From positions 1-21,854 of the forward strand of contig UREE01000031.1 in the NCBI GenBank assembly GCA_900546825.1: a stretch of DNA of 21,854 bases, written 5' to 3'. The notes below the pieces were generated by a model. It did not search any database. It was given only the letters and a program-made list of their open reading frames with translations, and was not told the DNA's origin. A program made the position numbers and the translations under genes. Positions 1 through 7,278 of this stretch are shown piece by piece; position 1 is the first letter of the stretch, and each line of letters opens with the position of its first letter. The DNA is from an uncultured Collinsella sp. GTDB taxonomy: Bacteria; Actinomycetota; Coriobacteriia; Coriobacteriales; Coriobacteriaceae.

Positions 1-55
1 GAGCGTCCGGCTGATAACCGGGAGGTCACAAGTTCGAATCTTGTCAGGTCCACCA
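1..55 (+). tRNA. tRNA-Ile (GAU), 3' part only, cut by window edge
   Basis: The first 55 bases are identical to the last 55 bases of the intact tRNA-Ile at 203-279. They include the anticodon loop with GAT at 13-15, the variable loop, the T arm (GTTCGAATC) and the acceptor strand ending in an encoded CCA at 53-55. The 5' acceptor and D arm lie outside the window, so this is probably an intact gene truncated only by the window boundary. Confidence 0.93.
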
Positions 56-66
56 CTTTCTTTCGC

Positions 67-111
67 AATAAACACCCCAGCGAGAGCCGAGTCGCCGCTG
101 GGGTGTTTATT
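67..111. terminator. 16-bp perfect hairpin between tRNA-Ile and tRNA-Ala
   Basis: Positions 67-82 and 96-111 are perfect reverse complements (16 bp) around a 13-base loop. The 3' arm ends in TGTTTATT, so it is moderately U-rich, and the 5' arm starts AATAAA, so it could act in both directions. It would terminate transcription of the upstream tRNA-Ile, yet tRNA-Ala begins only 11 bases later, so it may instead be partly read through or act as an RNase processing structure. Confidence 0.7.
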
Positions 112-122
112 ACTGTCTCCGT

Positions 123-198
123 GGGGGTTTAGCTCAGCTGGGAGAGCGCGGGCTTTGCAAGCCTGAGGTCAGGGGTTCGATCCCCCTAACCTCCACCA
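123..198 (+). tRNA. tRNA-Ala (UGC)
   Basis: A 76-base cloverleaf. The acceptor GGGGGTT (123-129) pairs with AACCTCC (188-194) with one G-U pair. The D arm is TAGCTCAG..., the anticodon TGC is at 156-158, the T arm carries GGTTCGATCC, the discriminator is A195, and CCA is encoded at 196-198. It decodes GCN alanine codons. Only four bases separate it from the following tRNA-Ile, so the two are almost certainly one transcript. Confidence 0.97.
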
Positions 199-202
199 TG
201 AT

Positions 203-279
203 GGACCTGTAGCTCAGTTGGTTAGAGCGTCCGGCTGATAACCGGGAGGTCACAAGTTCGAATCTTGTCAGGTCCACCA
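203..279 (+). tRNA. tRNA-Ile (GAU)
   Basis: A 77-base cloverleaf. The acceptor GGACCTG (203-209) pairs perfectly with CAGGTCC (269-275). The anticodon GAT is at 237-239, the discriminator is A276, and CCA is encoded at 277-279. Its last 55 bases repeat positions 1-55 exactly, so the window begins inside a second copy. Ala-Ile pairs often sit in rRNA spacers, but here the pair is followed by a terminator rather than by 23S sequence. Confidence 0.97.
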
Positions 280-290
280 TCAAAACTGTG

Positions 291-322
291 AAGAGCCCTG
301 GGGCGTTGCCTCGGGGCTTTTT
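291..322 (+). terminator. Rho-independent terminator after tRNA-Ala/tRNA-Ile
   Basis: A GC-rich hairpin pairs AGCCCTGGGG (294-303) with CCTCGGGGCT (309-318) around a five-base loop, with G-U pairs in the stem. It is followed at once by a run of five T (318-322). It lies 12 bases after the tRNA-Ile CCA end. Confidence 0.85.
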
Positions 323-350
323 CTTGTCTGTGATAAATCTCATTTTGGTT

Positions 351-380
351 TTGTGTGCTGTGCGAAAGATTGGGTAGTAT
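351..380 (+). promoter_or_regulatory. Probable sigma-70-type promoter for the DUF151 gene
   Basis: TTGTGT at 351-356 and TAGTAT at 375-380 are separated by 18 bases, a fair match to -35/-10 consensus. It follows the tRNA terminator and places a start near 387, about 50 bases before the chosen start codon at 438. Confidence 0.5.
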
Positions 381-437
381 AGCTATTCAATGCGGTGGAG
401 CTGCCGCGTGTTAACCGCTACGTACCGGAGGTGTTCC

Positions 438-938
438 ATGGTTCGTGTCGACATAGAGACCATCGTCATGGCCGCCGGTCCCGTGCCATCGCTTATCGTG
501 CTTCGTGAGCGCTGCGGCAAGTCGGATTCGACGGCACCGCTGCGTTCGCTTTCCATTCAGACCGGCTCGTTTGAGGCCGCGGCCATTAGCCGTGGCATCG
601 ATAGCGGTCGCGCCGAGCGCCCGATAACGCATGACCTGCTGCTCGATACCGTTGACGCCCTGGGCGCCAAGCTCGAACGCATCGAGATCGTTCGTGCCGA
701 GCCGCCGGTGTTCTATGCGACGATTGTCGTGCTGGCCGATGGTGACGAACGAAAGATTGACGCCCGCCCCAGCGACGCCATTGCCCTTGCCGTGCGCAGC
801 AATGCCCCCATGTTTGTGGAGGACGACATCATGAATCGCCTGGGTACCGTTTCTGCCCATGCCGAGGAAGTTGACGACGAGCAGGAGTTCGAGAAGTTCG
901 ACGAGTTCGTCCATACGCTCTCCCCCGATGATTTCTAA
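438..938 (+). CDS. DUF151 / BFN-domain protein (bifunctional nuclease family)
   Basis: A 166-residue cytosolic protein. The family hallmark is near the C-terminus: DARPSDAIALAVR at residues 108-120, with the upstream RPITHDLL segment at 61-68 and a helix leading to VEDDIMNRLG. The DUF151 domain is named for a plant protein with reported DNase and RNase activity; in bacteria its role is poorly defined. The acidic tail, ending LSPDDF after an E/D-rich stretch, is usual for the family. I chose the ATG at 438 because GGAGG lies about seven bases upstream; an in-frame ATG at 390 has no ribosome binding site and would precede the domain. It is the first gene after the tRNA terminator and is followed after 30 bases by a small membrane protein. 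The family call is firm; the biochemical activity is unproven. Confidence 0.88.
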   Translation: MVRVDIETIVMAAGPVPSLIVLRERCGKSDSTAPLRSLSIQTGSFEAAAISRGIDSGRAERPITHDLLLDTVDALGAKLERIEIVRAEPPVFYATIVVLADGDERKIDARPSDAIALAVRSNAPMFVEDDIMNRLGTVSAHAEEVDDEQEFEKFDEFVHTLSPDDF

Positions 939-968
939 ATGTCTGGCACGCGAGCGGAGAGGTCGCTG

Positions 969-1325
969 ATGGGCACCCGCGTATCGGCTGAAGCGGCCGC
1001 CATTGCGTGTGAAGCCCAGATGCGCTCGGAGGCATCCGAGGCGGCTCGCATCGCCTATGTGACGCAGGCCCGCACGCTTCGCGAGCGCCGCGGCTCCTAT
1101 ATCAAGATGGTTATCATCTCCGCCCTTGTCGCGGCAATCTGCTCGCGCCTTCGTGGTACAGTTGGTGCGCTTGGGTTTTCGATCTCTACGGGTCTGGTGA
1201 TCTGGGGCGTGGTCGACGCGGTAATGCTGACCAGTCAGATCAAGGTGCTCGACAAGCGCGCGATGGATATGATGCGCGCCCGCGACGCTGCCGCCAAGAT
1301 CGCCGCCGAGGCACAGGAACTGTAA
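969..1325 (+). CDS. Small membrane protein of unknown function
   Basis: A 118-residue protein I do not recognise. Residues 1-45 are helical, rich in Ala, Glu and Arg, and hydrophilic. Two hydrophobic stretches follow, at about 47-59 (MVIISALVAAIC) and 66-87 (GALGFSISTGLVIWGVVDAVML), joined by a short basic loop. The protein ends in a charged Ala-rich helix. This suggests a hairpin membrane protein with both ends in the cytoplasm. The start at 969 has GAGAGG six bases upstream; an in-frame ATG at 939, overlapping the end of the DUF151 gene's stop codon, is less likely. It sits between the DUF151 gene and another uncharacterised gene with short spacers, so the three are probably co-transcribed. 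No function is implied beyond membrane association. Confidence 0.72.
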   Translation: MGTRVSAEAAAIACEAQMRSEASEAARIAYVTQARTLRERRGSYIKMVIISALVAAICSRLRGTVGALGFSISTGLVIWGVVDAVMLTSQIKVLDKRAMDMMRARDAAAKIAAEAQEL

Positions 1326-1355
1326 CGACGCCAGACTCGATGGGAAGGTCTAAAG

Positions 1356-1805
1356 ATGGCACAGGATATGCAGGACGCCGGTAACGTCTCCGCCGAGCTC
1401 GACGCCATGGTGTGCGATCTGATTGGCGCCTTCTTGGACGACCTGGCTGCGGGCGAGAACCCGGGCGTGGTTGTGGCAATTGAGGACGCCGCTTCCAACC
1501 GCTATCTGGCCGCGCTCGACGAAGATGGCGAGGAGGCATGCCTGGAGGCTGCCACCAACTTTATCTCCGAGCACAAGATGGGTCTTAAGGACGAGGGCCT
1601 GGGCCGTATCGCCCGCTATGCCATCGGCTACACCGGCTGCGTCGAGATTGACGGCGGCTATCACGATGCTCTGCTCGTGAGCTTCTTCGAAACCACGCTC
1701 GAGAGTGGTTTTTCGGCATACGTGCTGTATGAGGGCATGGGTGCCGGCGATGGTTTTATGTGGAGCGACCCTGAACCTGCAGGTGAGGAAACCCCTCTTA
1801 TCTAA
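1356..1805 (+). CDS. Conserved-looking hypothetical protein
   Basis: A 149-residue, strongly acidic soluble protein with no signal peptide or membrane segment. I recognise no family. Visible features are an N-terminal acidic helix (about 8-33), a mixed alpha/beta centre with two cysteines (VCDL, EEACLE), a GYTGCVEIDGGYHDALLVSFFE strand pair, and a Gly-rich C-terminal part ending in EETPLI. GGAAGG lies about seven bases upstream of the ATG. The codon usage matches its neighbours. Downstream, 1806-1922 contains no clear intrinsic terminator, so read-through into typA is possible. The coding call rests on the ribosome binding site, codon bias and operon-like spacing. Confidence 0.72.
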   Translation: MAQDMQDAGNVSAELDAMVCDLIGAFLDDLAAGENPGVVVAIEDAASNRYLAALDEDGEEACLEAATNFISEHKMGLKDEGLGRIARYAIGYTGCVEIDGGYHDALLVSFFETTLESGFSAYVLYEGMGAGDGFMWSDPEPAGEETPLI

Positions 1806-1922
1806 AATCGCTAAAATAAACGAGTTTTCGGTAAAAGGCTCAATATTCCCGCTGAGCGTTGTATCGCTGGGCGGGCCGCATACGCGTGCCGTTTGTATAT
1901 GGATAGAAGATAGGGGAACTAC

Positions 1923-3761
<1,839 letters not shown>

Positions 3762-3789
3762 GCGCTGGGCTTTATAGCGACTAACAAGA

Positions 3790-3823
3790 AAGGGCGTCGA
3801 CCGCGATGGTCGGCGCCCTTTTT
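3790..3823 (+). terminator. Rho-independent terminator of typA
   Basis: The arms 3790-3802 and 3808-3820 form a 13-bp stem with one G-U pair around the loop GCGAT. The stem runs into TTTTT at 3819-3823. It is located 28 bases after the typA stop. Confidence 0.92.
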
Positions 3824-3850
3824 GGTGCAATGGGATCAGGTTGCTTTGCG

Positions 3851-3883
3851 CCACCACAAAGGTGCCTGGCCCTTTTGTGGTGG
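3851..3883. repeat. 10-bp inverted repeat just past the end of the minus-strand gene
   Basis: CCACCACAAA at 3851-3860 and TTTGTGGTGG at 3874-3883 are perfect complements around a 13-base loop. It lies eight bases beyond the stop of the minus-strand gene ending at 3891 and faces the typA terminator, so it probably marks the 3' end of that transcript. On the minus strand no T run follows, so it is not a textbook intrinsic terminator. Confidence 0.55.
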
Positions 3884-3890
3884 TTGGCGG

Positions 3891-5036
3891 CTAGGCGGTG
3901 GGGAGTCCTGGCGTGTTAGCCGGCTGCTGCGGCTTGAGGTGGGCGTTGCGCCAGATGATCTGGATGGCGTAGCCGAGCGTGAAGACGAAGGCTACACCGC
4001 TGACAAAGTTGCCCATAAGAGGAAGTGCCGTGAGTGCGCCCGCGACGATACCGCCCACGGCGGCCATGGCGTAGCGGTTTTGGTTGTGTCCGACCATGCG
4101 CGCGACCGCGGTGCCCGTAAATGCCGCCGAGACCAAAGCGATGCCGATGACGCCGCACATGAGGGCGGCGGCGAGCGACAGGCCTGCAATCGAGATGATG
4201 AGCAGCAGCACGGCGGGAGCGACGGCGACCGTGCCCAGAAGACCACTTACCCACAGCGGCATGGGACGCTGATGGAGCATGCCGGCAGCGCTGGCGGTTG
4301 CGCGTGGAAAGACAAGCTCAAGCAGGATGGCGACAAAGCAGGTGGAAAGCGCCGCGGCAACGATGCCGCCGATAATGTCGTTGGCCGTAGAGGTGTTCTC
4401 GTTCTCGGTCCGGTCGATCTTGAGAGCTCCGACCTGGGCGCCCTCGGCCCGCTCGGGGTCCTGTGAGACGTGGGCGTTCACCGTGCCGGTGATGCGGGCG
4501 TTTTTACCCAGGATGAGCTTGTCGGCCCAAACCTCGACATCGCCCTCGACGGTGCCATCGATGGTCACCGTGTCGCCCGCGAGCGCTGCCGACTTGGTAG
4601 AGCCGCGCAGGGCAACCGTCTCGCCTATCGCATAGAAGCAGTTGGCGGTGCTGTCGGAATTGAGTACGACATGCTGACCGACGACCGTGACGCTGCCATC
4701 AACCGTAGTCTTGGCAATGTCGATGGTGCGCGCCGCAAGACGAACGGCGCCGCCCACCGTGCAGTCGCGGATCGAGAGGGTATCGCCCGCAGCGATGATA
4801 TCGCGGTCGATGGAGGTGTCGTCCAGGTTGAGGCTCTGACCTGCCCAGTACAGGTCACCTTCGACGCCGGACGGAGTGGCGTCATTGTCGGTCGCAAGTA
4901 CGTTGCCTGCGGTGTCCGTGCCGGCAAGAGCCGTAACGGGAAGTGCGGTGAGCGCCAGAGCGATGAGCGCGAATAGGATGGTGATGCGGCCCCACGCTTT
5001 ACGGCGTTGGGTCGACGGGAATTGATTGTGGGGCAT
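3891..5036 (-). CDS. Exported bactofilin-like (polymer-forming) membrane protein
   Basis: A 381-residue protein. Residues 1-38 look like a Sec signal peptide or signal anchor: basic QRRK, a hydrophobic core at 18-33, then VTALAG. Residues 50-185 form a ladder of short repeating units (for example GDTLSIRDCTVGG, GDTVTIDGTVEGDVEVWADKLILG), typical of the right-handed beta-helix of bactofilin-type polymer-forming domains. After an acidic linker come four to five membrane segments from about 220-242, 259-305 and 321-360, and a short Pro-rich tail. The ladder therefore probably lies outside the membrane. The ATG at 5036 has AAGGA six bases upstream; an in-frame start at 5084 would add 16 residues before the signal. 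It is downstream of the UPF0126 gene on the same strand, 106 bases away. The fold call is moderately firm; the function is unknown. Confidence 0.75.
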   Translation of the reverse strand: MPHNQFPSTQRRKAWGRITILFALIALALTALPVTALAGTDTAGNVLATDNDATPSGVEGDLYWAGQSLNLDDTSIDRDIIAAGDTLSIRDCTVGGAVRLAARTIDIAKTTVDGSVTVVGQHVVLNSDSTANCFYAIGETVALRGSTKSAALAGDTVTIDGTVEGDVEVWADKLILGKNARITGTVNAHVSQDPERAEGAQVGALKIDRTENENTSTANDIIGGIVAAALSTCFVAILLELVFPRATASAAGMLHQRPMPLWVSGLLGTVAVAPAVLLLIISIAGLSLAAALMCGVIGIALVSAAFTGTAVARMVGHNQNRYAMAAVGGIVAGALTALPLMGNFVSGVAFVFTLGYAIQIIWRNAHLKPQQPANTPGLPTA

Positions 5037-5142
5037 AGTGAATCCTTCGTCAGATGCTCGATATGCACCTAACAGGGTACCCAACGCGTGGGCGCTCTAA
5101 AAGAACCTCTCGGTTGCATTTCGAAGGATGAGCCCGCGCAAT

Positions 5143-5832
5143 CTACTTTTTGTGGTGCAAAAAGCGCGCGATGTCCTCTTCGGTGGGGCTTTTGATGTCA
5201 AAACGCAGCGACAGCCAGCGCAGCCCCATGGTTACCGCAACGCATACGACCAGCGCGGCAACATTGCTCATGAGGCCGCTCATGACGAGGGCTACATAGC
5301 TTGCCGAGCCGGCGATGGCCGCGATGGCATAGAAGTTGGTGCGTTGGAAAATGCCCGGGACCACGCCCATAAAGCCGTCGCGCAGCATGCCGCCGCCCAC
5401 GGCGGTAAAGAAGCCCATCATGATACATACGGCGGGCGCAAATCCGTACACCAACGCCTTGTCCGCGCCGGTTGCTGCATAGATGCCGACCGAGATGATG
5501 TCGAGCAGGGGAATGAGTTTTTCGGGCTTATCGACGATTGCCGGGAAGATATAGATGATGGCGGCTGTGGCGATGGAGAGCGGTAGTGCCATGGGCTGGT
5601 TGAGGATGTAGACGTTGCCGACCTGGAGCGTCATATCGCGCAAAAGACCGCCGCCCAGACCGCAGACCACCGCGAGCGCGACCGCGCCCACCAGGTCGAG
5701 CTTGTGCTCGCGCGCGACCAACACGCCCGAGATTGAAGCCGCGACGACGGCGAACATTTCGAGCCAAAACGGGATGGCGACCATGGCATCTGTGGCGTGT
5801 GAGGTAACGGTCATAGCGGCGACGACGGGCAA
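5143..5832 (-). CDS. UPF0126 / TRIC-type multi-pass membrane protein
   Basis: A 229-residue, very hydrophobic protein with about seven membrane segments and two tandem UPF0126 units. Each carries the family glycine-arginine motif: GGGLLRD at 60-66 and GGGMLRD at 146-152. The family includes E. coli YadS and YicG and prokaryotic TRIC trimeric cation channels; glycine transport has been proposed for some members. The C-terminus ends in basic HHKK on the cytoplasmic side. The start is a TTG at 5832 with AAGGA seven bases upstream; the first in-frame ATG (5814) has no ribosome binding site. It is the upstream gene of a minus-strand pair with the bactofilin-like protein. Family confident; substrate unknown. 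Confidence 0.88.
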   Translation of the reverse strand: MPVVAAMTVTSHATDAMVAIPFWLEMFAVVAASISGVLVAREHKLDLVGAVALAVVCGLGGGLLRDMTLQVGNVYILNQPMALPLSIATAAIIYIFPAIVDKPEKLIPLLDIISVGIYAATGADKALVYGFAPAVCIMMGFFTAVGGGMLRDGFMGVVPGIFQRTNFYAIAAIAGSASYVALVMSGLMSNVAALVVCVAVTMGLRWLSLRFDIKSPTEEDIARFLHHKK

Positions 5833-6010
5833 GATGGGGTCCTTTTGGTTGCGGGTTTAGACAATGCCCGTACATAGTACATGGTTGGCGGGCGTGGTGA
5901 TTCTATTGCTCGGTAAACGGTCGGGACTGGGTGGGGGCGTAGGTTCCATGTTTGGGGATCTGGGTCGATGCTGAACGCGATGGGGGCGTGGCTGAATAGG
6001 AGGGATGTCC

Positions 6011-6058
6011 AAATTTTGAGCAGCGCTCAAAATTTATCCGGTCGGCTTACGCCGACCG
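6011..6058. repeat. Two adjacent perfect hairpins in a gene-free stretch
   Basis: AAATTTTGAGC (6011-6021) and GCTCAAAATTT (6025-6035) form an 11-bp stem with a three-base loop. CGGTCGGC (6039-6046) and GCCGACCG (6051-6058) form an 8-bp stem with loop TTAC. They are three bases apart and are followed by a third hairpin at 6069-6091. The gene-free stretch 5833-6163 otherwise holds only the upstream region of the UPF0126 gene and the tRNA-Ser remnant at 6114-6137. No open reading frame there is convincing. Confidence 0.75.
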
Positions 6059-6068
6059 CGCTGCGCTA

Positions 6069-6095
6069 AAAACGCGCCACTGGCGCGTTTTCTTT
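6069..6095 (+). terminator. Terminator-like hairpin in the intergenic cluster
   Basis: AAAACGCGCC (6069-6078) and GGCGCGTTTT (6082-6091) make a 10-bp stem with loop ACT, followed by CTTT, which has the form of a plus-strand intrinsic terminator. There is no plus-strand gene directly upstream to terminate. It is the third hairpin of a stack beginning at 6011. Confidence 0.5.
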
Positions 6096-6113
6096 ACGCT
6101 TTGCGCCCTGGCT

Positions 6114-6137
6114 GGTTCGAATCCCTCCTCCTCCGCC
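6114..6137 (+). other. Orphan copy of a tRNA-Ser 3' end (T loop to CC), inverted relative to the intact gene
   Basis: These 24 bases are identical to the complement of 6203-6226, that is, the T loop, T-stem 3' strand, acceptor 3' strand, discriminator G and CC of tRNA-Ser(CGA). Upstream, the expected T-stem 5' strand GAGGG is replaced by a sequence that cannot pair, and the final A of CCA is absent. So it is a remnant or duplicated tail, not a functional tRNA. The T-loop-to-3'-end segment is the usual core used by tRNA-targeting integrases. Confidence 0.8.
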
Positions 6138-6163
6138 GTATTTGCTTGTAAGGGACTCTAAAC

Positions 6164-6190
6164 AAAAAAGCCCCCGTTTTCGGGAGCTTT
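6164..6190 (-). terminator. Rho-independent terminator of tRNA-Ser(CGA)
   Basis: On the minus strand AAAGCTCCCG (6190-6181) pairs with CGGGGGCTTT (6176-6167), with one mismatch, around an AAAA loop. A run of six T follows (plus-strand A at 6164-6169). It lies 11 bases past the tRNA CCA end. Confidence 0.9.
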
Positions 6191-6201
6191 CTCAACCAAA
6201 A

Positions 6202-6292
6202 TGGCGGAGGAGGAGGGATTCGAACCCTCGTGACCTTATACAGGCCAAACGGTTTTCGAGACCGCCGCATTCAACCACTCTGCCACCCCTCC
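6202..6292 (-). tRNA. tRNA-Ser (CGA)
   Basis: A 91-base class II tRNA. The 5' acceptor GGAGGGG (6292-6286) pairs with CTCCTCC (6212-6206). The discriminator is G at 6205, as expected for serine, and CCA is encoded at 6204-6202. The anticodon CGA is read from plus positions 6258-6256. It has a long variable arm and a T arm GGGTTCGAATCCC. It decodes UCG. It lies nine bases after the terminator-like hairpin of the upstream tRNA-Ser(GGA), leaving no room for a separate promoter outside that hairpin. Confidence 0.96.
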
Positions 6293-6301
6293 GCGTGGGG
6301 T

Positions 6302-6331
6302 AAAAACAAAGCAGGCTCGAAGGCCTGCTTT
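6302..6331 (-). terminator. Terminator hairpin between the two tRNA-Ser genes
   Basis: AAAGCAGGC (plus 6308-6316) and GCCTGCTTT (6323-6331) form a perfect 9-bp stem around a six-base loop. On the minus strand it is followed by G and then five T (plus A at 6302-6306). It lies nine bases after tRNA-Ser(GGA) and nine bases before tRNA-Ser(CGA), so it may act as a partial terminator or a processing site. Confidence 0.8.
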
Positions 6332-6340
6332 GGAATTAAC

Positions 6341-6431
6341 TGGCGGAGAGTCAGGGATTTGAACCCTGGAGACGCTTTTGACGCCTACACGATTTCCAAT
6401 CGTGCTCCTTCGGCCACTCGGACAACTCTCC
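6341..6431 (-). tRNA. tRNA-Ser (GGA)
   Basis: A 91-base class II tRNA. The acceptor GGAGAGT (6431-6425) pairs perfectly with ACTCTCC (6351-6345). The discriminator is G6344 and CCA is encoded at 6343-6341. The anticodon GGA is on plus 6397-6395, with a long variable arm and T arm GGGTTCAAATCCC. It decodes UCC and UCU. A promoter lies directly upstream. Confidence 0.96.
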
Positions 6432-6447
6432 GTTAAATGCGAAAGTC

Positions 6448-6476
6448 AGTATACACGAGGAATCGCAAAGTGCAAA
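6448..6476 (-). promoter_or_regulatory. Promoter for the tRNA-Ser pair
   Basis: On the minus strand TTTGCA (6476-6471) and TATACT (6453-6448) are 17 bases apart, a good sigma-70-type match. The predicted start near 6441 is about ten bases ahead of the tRNA-Ser(GGA) 5' end. Confidence 0.8.
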
Positions 6477-6636
6477 CAGAAAAGTTGGCATTTTTTAAAA
6501 CGCTTGGCCGTGCTTGGCGCTGCAGTGGGGCTTGAGGTCCCAAAAAACGGCTTCCGACCAGCGTGGTTGATCAACTCAATTGTTCAAAAAAGGGTATTCA
6601 TAAGCGACTTGGCAATGAATTTAAAAATCTTTGGGT

Positions 6637-6723
6637 GGTGCTGTGGGCCACTGGTATGCATTTTGCGACCACAGCCTTGTGCCCGCTGACCTGCGGCCTG
6701 GCTCAGCTTGTCCCCACGGCACC
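6637..6723. other. Foldable non-coding element with two competing pairings
   Basis: GGTGCTGTGGG (6637-6647) can pair over 11 bp, with one G-U, with CCCACGGCACC (6713-6723). The inner GCTGTGG (6640-6646) can instead pair with CCACAGC (6669-6675). A further small hairpin, CCGC/GCGG, lies between. The gap 6477-6836 has no convincing gene: the short reading frames there lack ribosome binding sites and family features. It also holds the palindromes GTTGATCAAC (6566-6575) and CAATTG (6577-6582). I cannot tell which strand, if any, is transcribed. Confidence 0.4.
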
Positions 6724-6836
6724 GTATCTTGAACACAGATCCGTCAAGCTCTTGGTCGGCATTTGGTTGGAATGCGCATGAAGTGCCGTGTGAGCATGGA
6801 CATATGTGGAGGTCATGAGGTTGTAGCTGCATATTC

Positions 6837-6865
6837 TTGCAGCCTAGGAGGTTGAAAGATATTAT
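6837..6865 (+). promoter_or_regulatory. Promoter of the rpsF-ssb-rpsR-rplI operon
   Basis: TTGCAG (6837-6842) and TATTAT (6860-6865) are separated by exactly 17 bases. The predicted start near 6872 gives a leader of about 65 bases before rpsF. Confidence 0.75.
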
Positions 6866-6881
6866 TACCAAGTCTTTTCCT

Positions 6882-6910
6882 GCTTCAGGCGCACCTTCAC
6901 GACCTGAAGC
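6882..6910 (+). promoter_or_regulatory. rpsF leader hairpin, candidate S6:S18 autoregulatory site
   Basis: GCTTCAGG (6882-6889) and CCTGAAGC (6903-6910) form a perfect 8-bp stem with a 13-base loop containing ACC and CGA. It lies within the short leader, 13 bases before the AGGAGGT ribosome binding site of rpsF. Many bacteria carry an S6:S18-binding hairpin in this leader. The position fits; the match to the known motif is unverified. Confidence 0.45.
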
Positions 6911-6936
6911 CACATTTGCCCAGAGGAGGTGACAAT

Positions 6937-7230
6937 ATGAAGGCTTATGAACTGCTGTTCTTTGTTGACCCGTCGCTCGACCCCGAGACTCGTCTCGCTG
7001 TTATGAAGCGTATCGATACCACGATCGCTGAGGGCGCTGGCAAGGTCGACTCCGTTGACGAGTGGGGCAAGCGCAAGCTCGCCTACGAGATCAACGACCT
7101 CACCGATGGTGACTACACCCTCATCAACTTCCACGCAGATCCTACCCAGATCGCCGAGCTTGATCGCGTCCTGCGCATCACCGACGCTGTGGTCCGCCAC
7201 ATGATCGTCCGTCGCGACGACCAGGAGTAA
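6937..7230 (+). CDS. rpsF: 30S ribosomal protein S6
   Basis: A 97-residue protein of typical S6 length. It begins MKAYELLFFVDPSL and contains the family pattern WGKRKLAYEI in the middle and the VLRITDAVVRHMIVRR strand at the end. S6 pairs with S18 on the platform of the 30S subunit. AGGAGGT lies seven bases before the ATG at 6937; an upstream in-frame TTG at 6916 precedes this site and is rejected. It is the first gene of the conserved operon rpsF-ssb-rpsR-rplI, with a 48-base spacer to ssb. Confidence 0.97.
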   Translation: MKAYELLFFVDPSLDPETRLAVMKRIDTTIAEGAGKVDSVDEWGKRKLAYEINDLTDGDYTLINFHADPTQIAELDRVLRITDAVVRHMIVRRDDQE

Positions 7231-7278
7231 GACTGTCGTTTTGGACTGGGCTTGTGCCCCAAGAGGAAGTAGTGAGTT

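Noticed and set aside
134..343. Minus-strand reading frame across the tRNA genes
   Set aside because: It is read through the tRNA-Ala and tRNA-Ile genes; such tRNA-derived products are well-known false proteins.
1806..1922. A typA promoter
   Set aside because: Several AT-rich hexamers are present, but none has a -35/-10 pair at acceptable spacing, so I did not call one.
6563..6781. A 72-codon plus-strand reading frame in the gap before rpsF
   Set aside because: No ribosome binding site, no recognisable family, and it runs through the foldable element; it is more likely chance.
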